A stretch of DNA of 64,000 nucleotides from Larimichthys crocea (GCF_000972845.2 NC_040032.1:471583-535582), one strand, 5' to 3'; positions 13,175 to 28,600 are shown, counted from the first letter of the stretch. The notes: generated from the sequence alone by a model not told the origin. A program made the numbers and translations.

Positions 13175-15009
13175 AAGAAAGAGAAGCTAAGAGAAACAGT
13201 TATTTTTATTTCTCTAATCCTTCTTGTCTTCACCAGGCAGTGTCACTGCTTGTTAGCGTTCCACAGCAGAGCAGACACTTCCTGTTTCCTGCCTGATCCA
13301 ATGATACCACTGACTGGCAGGTGTAACTGCAACATCTCTCCAACATCTCCACTGAAGCTCCTTCAGACCACACCAGCTCATGAAGTTGGTGGTTGATAAA
13401 TGAATTAAAAATGAATTTGGGATAACATTATTTCAGGTGTGTGAGAGTGAATGACAAAAACACAAAGTGTGTGTGATAACATGCCGTGTCTATTAGCTCA
13501 GTGTTCATTTGATGAGAAGTTTTTTCTGAATGTTCTCACACAGTGTGTGCGCTGACAGTAAGACAACCACATCTGTCTGCTCAGAGACGACAGCTGAGAC
13601 ATGGGCGCCTATCAGTACAGAGGGGATAATTTAATCGCTAATGACGGCAGCTCTGACTGGCCAATAAACCCACCAGCTGTTCTTTATGACACAGTGACAG
13701 CAGCAGCAGCTTCCCACTAAAAATATGACATGATATTTCCAGATGTTACCATCAGCACCCAGCTGTGAATTTACTGCATGTCTTTTTTTCAATGTTAAAT
13801 TGAAGTTAGAGAGCTGATTTTTTATTGTCATGATTCATGATGTATTTTACTTAGTATGATATCACACTCAAGGGGAAAGGTCTGACTTGAAATTAGCTGC
13901 TGATCATGCATAACACCTGGACAGTACCAGGGGCCACATCCATATATTTATCTAGGTTTATGACTAAATATGCACAAAGATATGCATTTGTTTTTGTCAG
14001 ATTTGTGCTAATGAATGAATTTATTTGAAAAAATATATGTGTGGAACCTTTGTGGAAGTTTTTAAAGCAAAGAAGACTCGCCAGAGCAGCTGTGTGGATT
14101 CACAGCGCTTGTATGATTAACTCATCACATGTACTTGTGAACCATGTTTGATGGTGACATCTCAGCCATAATTAATTAACACCAGGAAAATGATCAAGGA
14201 TTCATTAATAACTAAGGACAAAATGAAAGCATCATTAACCCGACAGGGGCATAAAATGACATAAAATTCCAATGCGAATAAAAAGAATGATAAAATTGGT
14301 CAGAGAATGTGAGTGTGAATGGATAAGAGGTTACAGATAATAGATGGATGGAAATTGAAATGAATAAATGAATAAATATTTAGATCATAAATATTTCATC
14401 AAACTAATCAAATCATTTGAGTTTCAATGAACACAGACTCAGGAAATTATGTGATGTCTAGACATAAATCGGGTGTTGATGTACACCAATCATTGCAGGT
14501 CATCACTGGAAACTACAGAAACATGGTGGTATTTTAACAATCTCTATCAACCAAAATGACCAGAATAATAAATAAATAAATAATTAGACATTAGAAAACA
14601 TTTCAATAAGTCATCTGAAGTTCCTTCCTGTATGTGAAATGTGACTAATATGTGGGTCAGGTCTGAGTCTGAGACCTCAGCCTCCACCTGCTTCAGCCGG
14701 CTGTTTTTTTTAACTTCCTGTGTGGTGTTTATTTCTACATTTGTTCCCCCTGGAGGATCAATTACAACACTCCCTGCATGTTATTTTTCATGTTTATGTG
14801 CTCATGCTGGAGCATGCCCAATGTAGAACCATAGCCTGAAGCCACAGCGTGTTGTCAGCACCCTTTACTGTATGAGCTGAGTGTTCCTGACAGAGCTGAT
14901 CTGATTCATTGTGACACTCCAATGCCTTTGCTCCTCTGTCAGTCTGGATGCTGAGGTCAGCTCTTCTGAACACATCAACACATGAACAATCACACACATA
15001 CACAAACGA

Positions 15010-15065
<56 letters not shown>

Positions 15066-15290
15066 AATATACCTTCAGCAGTCACATAATCTTAATTAAT
15101 AACATACAAATCTATACCTGCAAGGAGTGGGATCAAATAATAACAGTTCTGCATTTGTGTGTGTGCAGAGGGTATGTGTGTAATATACTGTACCACAGCT
15201 GGTGTTGTGCTCGTTCTTTTACCAACCTAGTGCTAATAGTCACCTTTGAGCCCTTCTAATGAAGTCCCATGAGGACAATGAGTTTGAATG

Positions 15291-15363
<73 letters not shown>

Positions 15364-17660
15364 TCGTCTGTGTGTCTGGGTCTATTTGTGTGTGTGCTGG
15401 CCCTAAATTCCTTTAGCCCCTCACAAATAGACCATCTTGTTGATAGTATTACAGGCTCATTACGGACAACTCTAGACTCTATTGCACCTCTGAAAAAGAA
15501 GACAATTAAACAAAGGAGGCTAGCACCATGGTATAGCCAGCAGACTCATAAATTAAAGCAAGAGGCACGTAAATCTGAACGCAAATGGCGTGCCACTAAA
15601 CTGGAAGAATCTCATCTAGTCTGGCAAGATAATCTCAAAACATACAGGAAGGCTCTCCGTAATGCCAGAGCAGCCTATTACTCTTCTTTAATTGAGGAGA
15701 ATAAGAACAACCCCAGGTTTCTCTTCAGCACTGTAGCCAGGCTAACAGAGAATCACAGCTCTACTGAACCATCTATTCCTTTAGGTCTAAGTAGCAATGA
15801 CTTCATGAGCTTCTTTAATGATAAGATTATAACTATTAGAGACAAAATCCATCACCTCTTGCCCTCAACAGACATTGATCTGCATTCTGATACAGCAAGT
15901 TTTGAAACAGCTGTAAAACCTGATATGTATTTAGACTGTTTTTCCCCCATCGACCTTCATCAAATAACTTTAATCATTTCTGCAGCTAAGCCGTCATCCT
16001 GTCTCTTAGACTCCATCCCAACCAGGTTGCTCAAGGATGTTTTACCTGTAGTTAGTAATTCGTTATTGGATATGATTAATCTGTCTTTATTATCAGGATA
16101 TGTACCACAGTCCTTTAAGGTAGCTGTAATTAAACCTCTTCTTAAAAAGCCCACTCTAGACCCAGAGGTCTTAGCCAACTACAGACCGATATCAAACCTT
16201 CCCTTTCTGTCTAAGATACTTGAGAAAGCTGTAGCTAATCAGCTGTGTGACTTTCTCCATAACAATAGTCTATTTGAGGATTTTCAGTCAGGATTTAGAG
16301 TGCATCATAGCACAGAGACCGCATTAGTCAAAGTTACAAATGACCTCCTAATGGCATCAGACAAAGGACTCATCTCTGTACTTGTCCTGTTAGATCTTAG
16401 TGCTGCATTTGACACCATTGACCATCAAATTCTTTTACAGAGACTGGAACATCGAATTGGCATCAAAGGAACCGCCCTAAGCTGGTTTAAATCGTATTTT
16501 TTAGATCGATCTCAGTTTGTTCACGTCAATGATGAATCCTCCATGCAGACCAAAGTTTGTCATGGAGTCCCACAAGGTTCTGTACTTGGACCACTTCTAT
16601 TCAGTTTATATATGCTTCCTTTAGGGAACATTATTAGGAATCACTCTATCAATTTTCATTGTTATGCTGACGACACCCAATTATATTTATCGATCAAGCC
16701 TGATGCAACCAATCAGTTAACTAAACTCCAAGCATGCCTTAAGGATATAAAAAGTTGGATGACCTACAATTTTTTGATGTTAAATTCAGACAAAACTGAA
16801 GTTCTTGTAATTGGACCCAAACACCTCAGAAACTCTCTTTCTAGAGACTTAGTTACTTTAGATGGGATCACCCTGGCCTCCAGCTCCACTGTAAAGAATC
16901 TTGGAGTTGTTTTTGATCAGGATTTGTCCTTTAACGTCCACATAAAACAAATTTCGAGGACTGCATTCTTCCACTTACGTAACATCGCTAAAATCAGACG
17001 CATTGTCTCTCAAGCGGATGCAGAAAAACTAGTCCACGCATTTGTTACTTCAAGGCTGGACTATTGTAACTCTTTGTTATCAGGCTGCTCTAATAAGTCT
17101 CTTAGGACTTTGCAGTTAATTCAGAATGCTGCTGCATGTGTTCTGACAGGAACCAAGATCAGAGATCACATCTCTCCAATTTTGGCTTCCTTGCATTGGC
17201 TACCTATTAAATCTAGAATAGAATTTAAAATTCTTCTCCTTACTTACAAAGCTCTTCATGGTCAGGCACCATCATATCTAAAAGAGCTCATAATACCTTA
17301 CTACCCCTCTAGAACACTGTGCTCTCAGGATGCTGGGTTCCTTGTGGTTCCTATAGTCTCCAAAAGTAGATTGGGAGCCAGAGCTTTCAGCTATCAGGCT
17401 CCTCTTCTGTGGAACAAACTACCATTCTGGGTTCAGGAGGCAGACATGGTCAACACTTTTAAGAATAGACTTAAGACTTTCCTTTTTGATAAAGGCTATA
17501 GTTAGGGCTGGCTCACGTCATCTCTTAGTTATGCTGGTATATGACTAGACTGCTGGGGGACTCCCCCCTCCCTTCTCTCTCTCTCTCTCTCTCTCTCGTA
17601 GTCACATCTCCCTTTACTTAAAATTCTACTCACACCTTCTCTCTTTCTCTCTCTCTTTCT

Positions 17661-17691
<31 letters not shown>

Positions 17692-19652
17692 ACCATCACC
17701 ACCACCATCAGTAAACGTACATGTCTCATTAATGCATGTTACTAACTAAACTTCTTCGCCAGAGTTTCTGTGCTCTGTCGTCCAGCAGGTTCTCATGGAT
17801 CGTGGCTGCTGCTGTGGTCCTGCATGACGTTCACTACATATATTACTACTGTCATTATTGTTACCATATCTCCATTACAGTTTATAGTTAGTTAATGTTT
17901 TGCTGCTGCTGTTCTCTATCTCCAGAGGTTTCTGCCTGTTAAAAGGAAGTTTTTCCTCACCACTGTCGCCAAGTGCTGGCTCATGGTGGAACTGTTGGGT
18001 CTCTGTAAATAATATTATAAAGAGTACGGTCTAATTACAGATTCTCCTACTAGTGACGAGGAAAATGATAACCCTGTGTTGGCTCAGACCTCTACCTCCC
18101 ACCCTTCAACAATGGCAAGAGAGACTAAAGAATGTGTATTTGATGGAAAAGAGAACTGCAAAACTTCATGTACAAATGGATTTGTTTTTGGTTTTGTGGG
18201 CCCCTGTCATTTCCCACTTTGGATGGCCAGACAGTTAATTTGGTAACAGCTAGTCCTAAGAAGCTATTTCTGTATTGTGTTTTTTTGTTGTTTTGTGGAG
18301 GTCTCCTGCGGAGGGTACTTTCTCACCCTTATTCTGGTATTAGTTTGGTGGGATGTCCATCAAATCAAATCAAATCAAATCAATTTTATTTGTATAGCCC
18401 AAAGTCACAAAGTACATTTGCCTCAGAGGGCTTTACAATCTGTACAGGGAGTGACACCCTCTGTCCTTAGACCCTCGGTTCGAGTGAGGAAAAAACTTGC
18501 CACAAAAACCCTTTTAACAGGGAAAAATGTGGAAGAAACCAGGAAGAGCCACAGAGGAGGATCCCTCTCCCAGGACGGACAGACGTGCAATGGATGTCAC
18601 GTGCAGGACAAATCAACACAAACATAATGTACAATGACTGATAAAATGACAATGAATTATAATGAATGATAAAAAATTACAGTACAGATATGGTAGTAAA
18701 ATGACAGTAGTATATATGTAGTGGGCCATGCAGGATCACAGCAGCAGCCACGATCCACGAGAACCTGCTGGACGACAGAGCACAGAAACTCCGGGGAAGT
18801 TTGGTTAGTAACATGCATTAATGAGACATGTCCACAGATGGAGAGATATGGAGAGATATGGAGAGATATAGAGATATATATAATCTGTGTAGTTTGTCTT
18901 GATTTGGGATTGTAGGTTTGCTGAGACACTAATTGTTCCCGGGTTGTTTTGTTTTGTTTTGTTTTTAGTGTAATGTTTTGTGTTGTTCTTTATATACATA
19001 ATTTTAAATAAAAGAATGTTCAAGAAAAAAAAAGAGTACAGTCTAGACTGCTCTGTATGAAAAGTGTCATGAGATAAGTTTTGTTATGATATGGTGCTGT
19101 ATGAATAAAATTGAATTGAATTGAATTAAATTACATGCAGTCCATTACCTCAGGTCACACACACAAACTCACACACACACAGCCCTCTGAGGTTAACTTG
19201 CTGATAGAAGCTAATGAAGCCACGAACAGACTCCAGTTTATCACTGTCAGCTCTCCTGCTGGGCTGTGATATTGAACACATCCAGAGAGAACAAGTCTGT
19301 CTGTCTGTGTTTTTGTATTCTATACCAATTTTTATTTTATTTTATTTTTATTTCTTTGTAGTAGACATGAACTGGAAAATAAAACTGTTCTAGTTTTCTG
19401 GATAGTTTGATATTATATTTGTTGAGAAAGGGAACATTTCCATCTCTAAAAATATATTATTTCAATGTATTCTGTCTTGTCCCATACAAACTGATCATCA
19501 CGTTAGACAAAGCAGGGGAGAAGAAGGATGTTGAACCAAACGCTGGACGATTTGTCCGTTATCAGTTCACCCCCGCTTTCCTCCGACTGCGGCAAGTTGG
19601 AGCCACGTAAGTTTTGTTTTGGTGCGTGTGAGTTCCTCTTACTGACCTTTCC

Positions 19653-19694
<42 letters not shown>

Positions 19695-22600
19695 ACAGTG
19701 AAGTGTCTGACTAGAAACAGTTAACACTGAGCTGTGAGGGTTAACAGATCCAGAAAGCTCCAAAAACAGGAAGCTGCAAACCACTTCTTCTTCTTCAAAC
19801 TTCATCAGCAGTTTTTAAAGAGTCATGTCCTCATCACTGAATTACATACATACTTATTACATCATATTTGTTTGTTTAAAGCATTTTTGATTTCTTCATA
19901 GTTTTACAGACATGTGTTTGTAATCATTTTATTTTCATTAGATAAAATGAATACAGACAAAGTTTTGATCAGATGCACCGGTCTGTGTGCAAGAACTTTC
20001 CAAGTCAGTGTGTGAATGAACACTCCTCCACTACTTTTTTTAAATAGAGGAATGGATCATCATAGAAGTGTCACAGGATGCAAAACATGGTTGTAGTTTA
20101 TTATGATCGGGTATCTTGCATATTTTTGTTTGAATTGTTTTTTCGTGTGATGGACAATATTGATTTATTGCTGTGCGCCACAAAGGCGATTATTTTGTGT
20201 TTTGGTTTGCTGTGTGACAGACTTTCTACCCGCTCAAATGTAAACTGACACTTGTTGCTGCAGATGGGCACACCTGAACCTCATTACAGCCGTGATTACA
20301 ATCACCGGTTGCTCCTCCCAGGCTTTTTAAAGAAACCACCAGATACCTGCTGAACGCTGCACGGAGCACGGGTTGCTGTCGCCTTCTCCTCTCTTACTCT
20401 CCTGTTGCTGGATCGGACCGGCCCCACCGTCACCCCCACGGAGCTGTCTCCCTGGCTTGGTGAAATGATCTTCGGATTATTGATCAACGCTCACAATCCT
20501 CTACAAAAAGGAAAGTAGCCTACTCAAACCTCCTCACTGTGTGTGGTTTTTCCTGTGAGCGTGTGGGTGCTGAGTCTCGTTGTTGTGTTAAGGGCATCGG
20601 ACCTAGAAGGCAGAGGGCGGCGTGTTTAACTGATGGGCATTCACACAACATATTAAAGGGAAGTGTATGAATTAACGGCCAGATCGGCCGCTTGAATTTG
20701 CCGGCAGCGAGTCAAGCTGGGTGCTGATTTCCACTCTCTCTCTGGCAGCGGCAGACGGCGGCGGCGCGGGAATCCTGGCACTGGATTTGCGGAACGGACT
20801 GAAGAGTAGAGAGCCTGCTGGAGCGGCTCGCTCTCCCGGCTGGTAACCAGGGCGATCGAGGAAACCGCGGGGCGGCACGACAACACTTACTGGAACGGAC
20901 TCTCTGGTATCTTGCCTGCAGAGTTCAGTAACTGCCTGACACTGGACAGCATTTTCTTGCCTTCATTGTTTTATCCTTTTTATAAAAGAGCAATTGCATT
21001 TTAACTTGATTATTTAAATAAAAGTATATTTTAACTCTTTCGTTCTCATTGTGTTGGTGTGGCCCGGGAATCCGAACTTAAATTAAAGAGTAACATCTTT
21101 TTTTAATCTGGTACAGAAGCAACACACACTTATATGGTAGTTGCCATTGGGAGGGGTTGAGTCCACCATTCCTACCAGGATTCAAACTGCATCTCAAAGA
21201 ATGATACACAGAAAGGAATGATGCATACACGAAATATAGCATTACTGTTTTTTTATTTTATCGCACTGAGCCTCCCTGTTTTAAGTTAGGGCCAATGCAC
21301 AAAGAGCATTTCCTACAGCTGATAGTTCACATTGAACCACAGGAGCAGCCACAATGAAGAGTTGCATGTGACAGGCTTTACATCTCCAACTCTTCAGCAA
21401 GGTATCCAACTTTGTCCTGATTTTGTGAAACTGCCCACACCACGTGCAGCGTGATTGTTGATCATTTGGCGGCACTGTAAACTGATTTACCAGCTGCTGC
21501 TCTGTTTTTCTGACAAAGTAGCTGCTCAGTGAGTCTTTGCTGTATTATTATACTGCGTTTCAACTGAAATCTGAAGGATTACAACTTCAAAGTGAAATCA
21601 AAGAGCAACTCACACAGACAGAGAACGCGACATTCTGTACACCACATATCAGAAGAGTTATGTTTTTATGCTCTTCTCCTGTCATCTTTCAGCTGACATC
21701 TTTCTGCACATGCGGCAGAAATCACCAGTTTACAAGCAGACTAGGTCAGGTCCACAGTTCAGCACATACTGTACCACATGACCTAGATTCAGCCAAAATA
21801 AACAGTTCTCAGCTCGTTTTAGCAGTTCACCCAGATAACGCTGGGACAGGACAGATCTTAGGATCCTTTCAGTATGATGCTTTAAGATCACTGCCACATG
21901 AAACAATATTAAAGGCTTATAAACACAACATGCATGCTGGCACAAATTACAGCTGACACTAATAATGGGATTTAGTTAGTCTATCCCACTTGCGCTGTGG
22001 GCTGGTGGGTCCATCCTCACTAGAAGTTTCCACAGTTGCTAGTTTTCACAATACTGCAAGTAGGACTCACATTTTTAATCATGACTACATCTGGGTTGTG
22101 TCACATTTAAATAAACCTGATCATGTGCAAAAGTCACATTAGTCATGTGACAGAGATAAGCATGGGACTGCGGTAGAGATGAGAACATTTAAGACAGTAG
22201 TCCTACTGTATAAGATCGATTGGGATTGATGCGTGTGACTGTTCTGGGAAAGAGGAGCCAAGAACCTCAGAACAGGTCTGTTCATCAGTACAAGCAATTA
22301 AAGAAAACTTGTCTCCACAAAGGGAACAATGCTCAAATGACTCTAGTGACTATATGAATGAATCTTTAACACTGAACCTTCACTGTTGTCACTGGCTGAA
22401 TGTGGCTTTCAGCAGCAGAGCTCTTTTCACTGCTGTCTGAAAGCTCTGTTGGCATAACACACTGTATGTTGCAGTTTATTGAAAGACATTTGATACAATA
22501 TGTCATTTAGTATGTCTATAATCAACATTATAGACATACATGGGGGGAGTTGGGTTAAGCAGCAATGGGAAGGAAGATGGGGTTGAAATCGGGGTAATGT

Positions 22601-25600
22601 TTTCTATACACGGTGACTGCCTAACATTCAGTTTATATGAAACGTGACAAATTGCCATAATTACTTTACAACTTTTTAATTAGTGTGTGATCCAGCTGTA
22701 GTATTTGCAAAACATCCTGCAGATGAATCCTGAAGCCTGATATTATGATTGGATGCTTATTACAAGAAGACTTGTCAGGGTTTGGTAAGCTAACTGACGA
22801 TCACTCCCAAGACGGACTGGGCCTCCACTGGTTAACAGATGCACCCTTTTTGGTTTAAAATGCCGGCATAGATATTTTTTTTGACTGGTTTGTGGGTGTG
22901 TGATTGCCACAGTGTGCCCCCGTACGATGGATGGATGCCACTATCAAAGCCAAGTTACGCCAGTAACCAAAGTTTGTAAAATGTCCTATTGACGCTGATT
23001 AATCGTTCACCTCTAATTAACACTCAAAATGTTGTATTCATCATTTAGAAATGACTTTAGTCACCATGTCCTCATCTCATCTAATAAATATGCTAAGGTG
23101 TTAATATGATGCAAATGAGTATAATGTATAAGCATTCATGGTTACTGGATTTTGTGACATTCAGTTTAGATGAAACTTGTGTGACTCACTATAAAACAGG
23201 CTTGATGCGTAATGATTTCCTCTTCTGAGCAGTCTGTAAACTTTGATGAAGTTTGACAGCATGCATTTGTAGAGCAGTAACACATCGCTGCCTTACTGAC
23301 CTGGATTCACCTGTTGATGACCACAGAGTCATGGCAACATGGCTGTGATAAAAATGTGGATGCGTTTTAAAAGGCTGATGGAGGTTTATTGTCGGACGCC
23401 GGATAGGAATACAGCTTACAGCAGTTTGCTTTTATTCAATCAGTCACATATAAAAGCAGCCTCTGAATTTTTTTTTTGTCTTTCTATAATGATAATATCT
23501 GTGTTGGAACCAAATTAAATGGCCCATTCGTATCATCTTGACAAGCAAATAACCCCTGGTTTCATTTCCTGTACTCCATTTAACTTCACAGTACAGAGTA
23601 ACTACATCAGATCTGCACCAGCACGCTGTTAAAGGAGTACAGACTGACAGCCCTGAGCTTATTTTAAGTTATTTGCGTTCTGAATGCTTAACAGACCTTG
23701 TGGGTTTATTCTCACAGATCATCACTCGGTCATTTAGATTTAACACTGAAGACCTCACAGGTGACAGACTCACATAGTCATGTTTGCATGAGTACTTCTG
23801 ACACACACAAAAACGTACCTCTTCTAAAGATACTCAGGAAATGTCATTTAAAGCTGTGGAACTACATCAGTGACCTCTCAGAGACACCAAAGTGAGCTCA
23901 ACACTGACCAAAGTTCTGATCATGGGCTAAATTTCTTTAGCTTTTTTGTCATCTATTTTGGTCCCAACAGAAGCAATGTAAAAGAAACTGCTTATATAGA
24001 CTGTGGCGACAAATACACTTGTTTCTTATTGGTTTGGACGTGCCTTTTAAAACACTTGAGATAAGACTTCTCTGAACCGTAGCAATAAATTGGATGCTAT
24101 AAATTAAACTTGCTCAAGCTAACACATCAGTCCTCGGCCTCAACCATTATTTCCATATGTCAGAACAATTGATCACTCATGTGTGATGTAGCTGAATTTG
24201 AATTGTGTAGAATGCAAAAGAAATGATAAAATGCAAAAGACCCTGGATGCAGTCGACTAGTCATTTTTGCTTAGAAAGGTTCCTCACTGAATATTTGCGT
24301 AGCCGCCTTGACAAGAGCTGTTTGACTTCTCTAAAGGTTAAGAAAAAGAGCTTCGGTGCTTCCTTTCTTATCTCCTTTAGCAAAGGATACAACAGACCAT
24401 TCCAATGACATCCTACTATTCCATATGGCAGCAACATAAAAATCAATGCATCATTTGAACATTCCAGTGTTCTTTGGAGGATCTTTGGGCATTGACAACC
24501 AGACATTAAAAAAGGCTGCATTTAATGAAAAACAGTCTGATATAGACTCACAGAACAGAAAGAGCACATAGGTACAAGTAAGAGAGAACATGCAAATATG
24601 GACAGACGTGTCCATATATACAGTTGTCAAATAAAAAGTTTGAACATGAAGTTGCTCTGTGAATCTCAGATGCACGTTTCCTCTATGAAACCTGCTGTGT
24701 GTCCTCACTCTGCTGTATTCTTATAAACTCTGATGAAATGATCGTGGCTCGTTCCTTTTCATCTCCTGCAGTTCTCTGTATTCATTCTGTTGACAGTGAA
24801 GCTGCTTTAGTGTTCAGGTTTTCAGGTCTGCTGTAGTGAAAAAACTTTCTCAAGCTGCTAGAAAATGTTATTCATAACAACACAGCCAAATTAACATATA
24901 AAACCTGATGGATTTCCAGCATTCTTGGAAGTTACTGTTGATTATCAAGGATTAACCTTTTGCTATGACAGATGGTCAATATTCCTTCAAAAACATAATG
25001 ATTCTAATTTTCAGGTGATCATCATTAAGATCATTAAGATTAGATGAGATTAGATTAGATTCAACTTTATCGTCATTACACACGTACAAGTACAGGGTAA
25101 CGAAATGCAGTTAGCATCTAACTAGAAGTGCAAACAAGCAGTAGAATATAAAGTGAGTATATGCAGAGTATTAATATATATATATATATATGTGTGTGTT
25201 TGATGTACAAATTTTTACAGTATATACAGTGTTGTTATGTTCAGGTAGTGCAAAAAAAAAAGTGCAACAAGTATACAGATGTATTGTACAGAATGTGCAG
25301 GTGTGGTGTACAGATTTTTACAGTATTTACAAATTAAGTAAGCATAGCGATGCAAACTATGTTCTATTTCTGCCACATCTGTAAATAGAGAACTCTAAAT
25401 GTGTTACACTGAACCTTTAATCGACTGATTGTTGCAGCTCTAAATCTGAGGCTTGCAGTGAGAATTGTTTGTCACATTTTATAGCCTTCTAGAAAACAGT
25501 ATATAAACAAAAATATTTCGACATGATGAAGAAAAACAGCTGATCCTCTCATCAAAGAATTTAGAATCAGTGAATATTTGGCATTTTTCACAATTTTTCT

Positions 25601-28600
25601 ACTCATCTACTGATGAATTGACTTCATCTCTAAACAAAACAATTGATCCACTGGGAACAATAATCATACTGAAACAAACTGTTAGTTGCATCCCTGAAAG
25701 AGACAAGTGTCTGTAGGGGAGCCTCTCTGCAGCTCTCTCACAGAGGGATGTGATGGTTTCCACGTTGATACCACAGATTAAGATTCAGTTCTGAACAAGT
25801 TTGGATCAGATCAATCAGTCTGTGCACGTCTTTATCAATCTCTGCAGCTTGTTTTGATTACCAGATCGATGGTACACAAAATGATTACTGGCAACATTAA
25901 AAGTATCTGTTGCCACAAGTGAAAGATAATATTCAATAATATTCATAAGTATGTTTTCATTATTGAAGAAAGCTAAGAATGAGCCTTTTATATCTACAGA
26001 GAGCGACTCCTCTTTCATGGAGTGCACACAAAGCAAACACTGGCTCTAGATAGGAGCTTTTGTGTTTTTCACAACCACGATAGGCTCTCCAATATGCTTG
26101 GAAGGGAATATGAGGCGAGAGTGTTACAATTACTAACTAGACCACTAGATGCCACTAAATCCTACACTACACTGGACCTTTAACAAGAGCTGTCAGGGCA
26201 AGAGAGCTTCCCGCCTAAAAAAAAAAAAAAAAGATATGCAAATATTAGCTAAGTTGGACTGAACAGTTTCCATTTCCTGTCTGCTGGAAGCCACACGTGC
26301 ATAACCATCTAAAGTCTCACTACAATTAAATGGAGCTGAATACTACGCACTGGACCTTTAAGATATTTGACTGAATTAAATCAAACAAAAAGTTTCCTTT
26401 TTTGATTAGAAGAAAAAAGAAAAAAAATGACTCAGGGTTGTCGAGTCTGGCTGTGCTAAGTATTGTCAATTGTGTATCAAGCCACTTAGAGAATCAATTT
26501 CAGCCCCTTGAGAATGTGCAGCAGTCGGAGGTAAAAACAGACAAGCCACAAAGCAGCTTCAGTGTCTTCTCAAGAGAGAGATCACTGGCTGTTTCCAGCT
26601 TTGTGTGACCACCTGAAACTGTATTAAACAAGTGAGTGTATGTGTGTACTTATGTCCATCTCTGTCTATGTGACAGCACACTGTTAAACGGGAGACAGTC
26701 AAGAGCAAAGGAAGAAGGGAAAGTAGAGGAGGAAGTGTGTGGGAGAACAGAGATGCACACCCCGCTGCCTGTAACCACGGGGACATGCTTCACATTGCCG
26801 TAGTGATTCAAGCGTGTATCCATGTTGCTGTGGTGATTCACACGTGCCTCCTCTTGCCTCCAGCGATGACGCTGCGAGGTAGGAAAGTGAGAATTTCCAA
26901 GACCATAATAGGGTCCAGCGTGGGAGACAGAGTCACAATGTTCCCACACACGCGTGGCTGTGCAGCTGGACCATGATTCCTCACTCAGGGGGGATCACCA
27001 ACAACAAACTCACAGATAAAATCACAAAGATAGACACTCACATGCACAACACATAGTTGCAGATATTCTTCTGGTCCAAACAACTGACTAGTCAAAGGAC
27101 AATTAAAAGAAATGACCAAACTACCAGGAAGGAAAGACAACAAAGAATGTTCCCAGAGCTCTTCCTCTTCTCAGTAAGCTGTGAATACTTTGGACTGGAC
27201 AAGCAAGATCTCATTCCTCATCACAACATAAACTTCCTGTATTATCTATTATTTTATTAACAACATGAACAACACGGAGCAAAAGGAGAAGACAATAAAA
27301 GATATGATTTGAGCGGACGCATCTTTGCTGTACGACTAGCTTCAAGAGACTCCTGCGTGTGTTCAGTCAAGCTGTTCACAAAAGATGCACTACCATCAGT
27401 AACTCTGACACAGTGTTTGCATGTTATTACACTCAGTATGCATCGTAACAGCCGACGTAACTGTGTTGTGTAAGTTTGGTATTACACTGGCCTTTAAATA
27501 GTCAAGGGCCCTGCGAGGCCACCTGTTAGCTAACTGCTGGTGTAAGACCTGAGGTGTTGATAGATGTAGGTGTTCTTGTGCAGATAAAGAGCTTCTTGGC
27601 TATCTCTCCCTCTGTTTCTCTGGAGGAGGCTTATAAGAGATTTAGAGGTGTGATATAATTAAAAAGCATTAAGTAATGTGCTCTGTAATCAGCAGCTTTT
27701 TCATTAGGACATTATGAATAAGCAAAGTGGGCTATTCCAAGCTTGTTTTCAACAGCAATAATGGTAATCAGTATGTCACAAGTGGCAGAAAATACCCTTT
27801 TTATCAAATGAGTTTGTTTATGAGTGAAGCAGCTCTACTTGTGTTTACAGAGAGTACACCAAGACTAAACATCACTTTGTGAGACACATACTGTTCCTGT
27901 CGGACTGAGGTGTACACTAAATGTTTGTAACACTAGCAGAGCAGTGCTTCAGAAGAAGTTTGAATCTGCTAATCTTTTCTCTGACATAAAGCATAAAAGA
28001 ATACAGTGGTGCAATGTGAAACAACATGTAGTCAAGTACTGTATTTCAATACCCAACAACACAATATAATAGAGTTCTAATGAGCTCCAGCTCCAAGCCG
28101 TAACTGCAGCAGTAACAATAACGCAATAATATAATATAACAATCACAGAGGCGGTTTGTTTGCATTCATGTGTATGCAGGGACACATGTGTTCTTTTGCT
28201 TGGGTCGTGTATGTGATGACTTTTATTGTGACACTGTGGTATTGCTACTTTAACTTACAGGCCCAGTGTGTGTGTGTGTAGGATTTAGTAGCATTTAGCC
28301 GTATAGTTACTGATTGCAACCACCTCGTCTCAACCATTCCTTCTTAGCATGGAATGAAATGCACGAAAGGAGCCAGTTTCAACCAAAGGAACAGTTTATG
28401 GAGCCAGTGTTTATTTGTCCATTCTGGGCTACCGTAGAACAACATGGTGGACTTCATGGAAGGAGACCTGCAGCACCTGTGGAATATGACCGTTTTGTTA
28501 TGGATCGTGGCTGCTGCTGTGGTCCTGCATGACGTTCACTACATATATTACTACTGTCATTATTGTTACCATATCTCCATTACAGTTTATAGTTAGTTTA

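Larger units (their letters stand above)
15400..19125 (+). mobile_element. 5'-truncated L2/CR1-type LINE with 3' tail, carrying later insertions
   Basis: The element starts within the linker before the reverse transcriptase. It contains the full reverse transcriptase frame, a pyrimidine-rich stretch (17560-17698) and a 3' untranslated region (17720-18033). After an L1 insertion the 3' end resumes at about 19033 with 'agactgctctgtatg', then 'atgaataaaattgaattgaa'. A second copy of the same 3' tail, without the insertion, is at 28.5-28.8 kb and shows that 18034-19032 is inserted material. The element lies in unc119 intron 1, opposite to unc119 transcription. Confidence 0.85.

Noticed and set aside
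15298..15401. Cys-Val-rich N-terminus of the LINE frame
   Set aside because: It is the (TG)n microsatellite read in frame, not part of the reverse transcriptase.
21537..21956. 139-codon plus-strand open frame in unc119 intron 1
   Set aside because: No domain, no repeat of a known element and no exon signals. Treated as chance.
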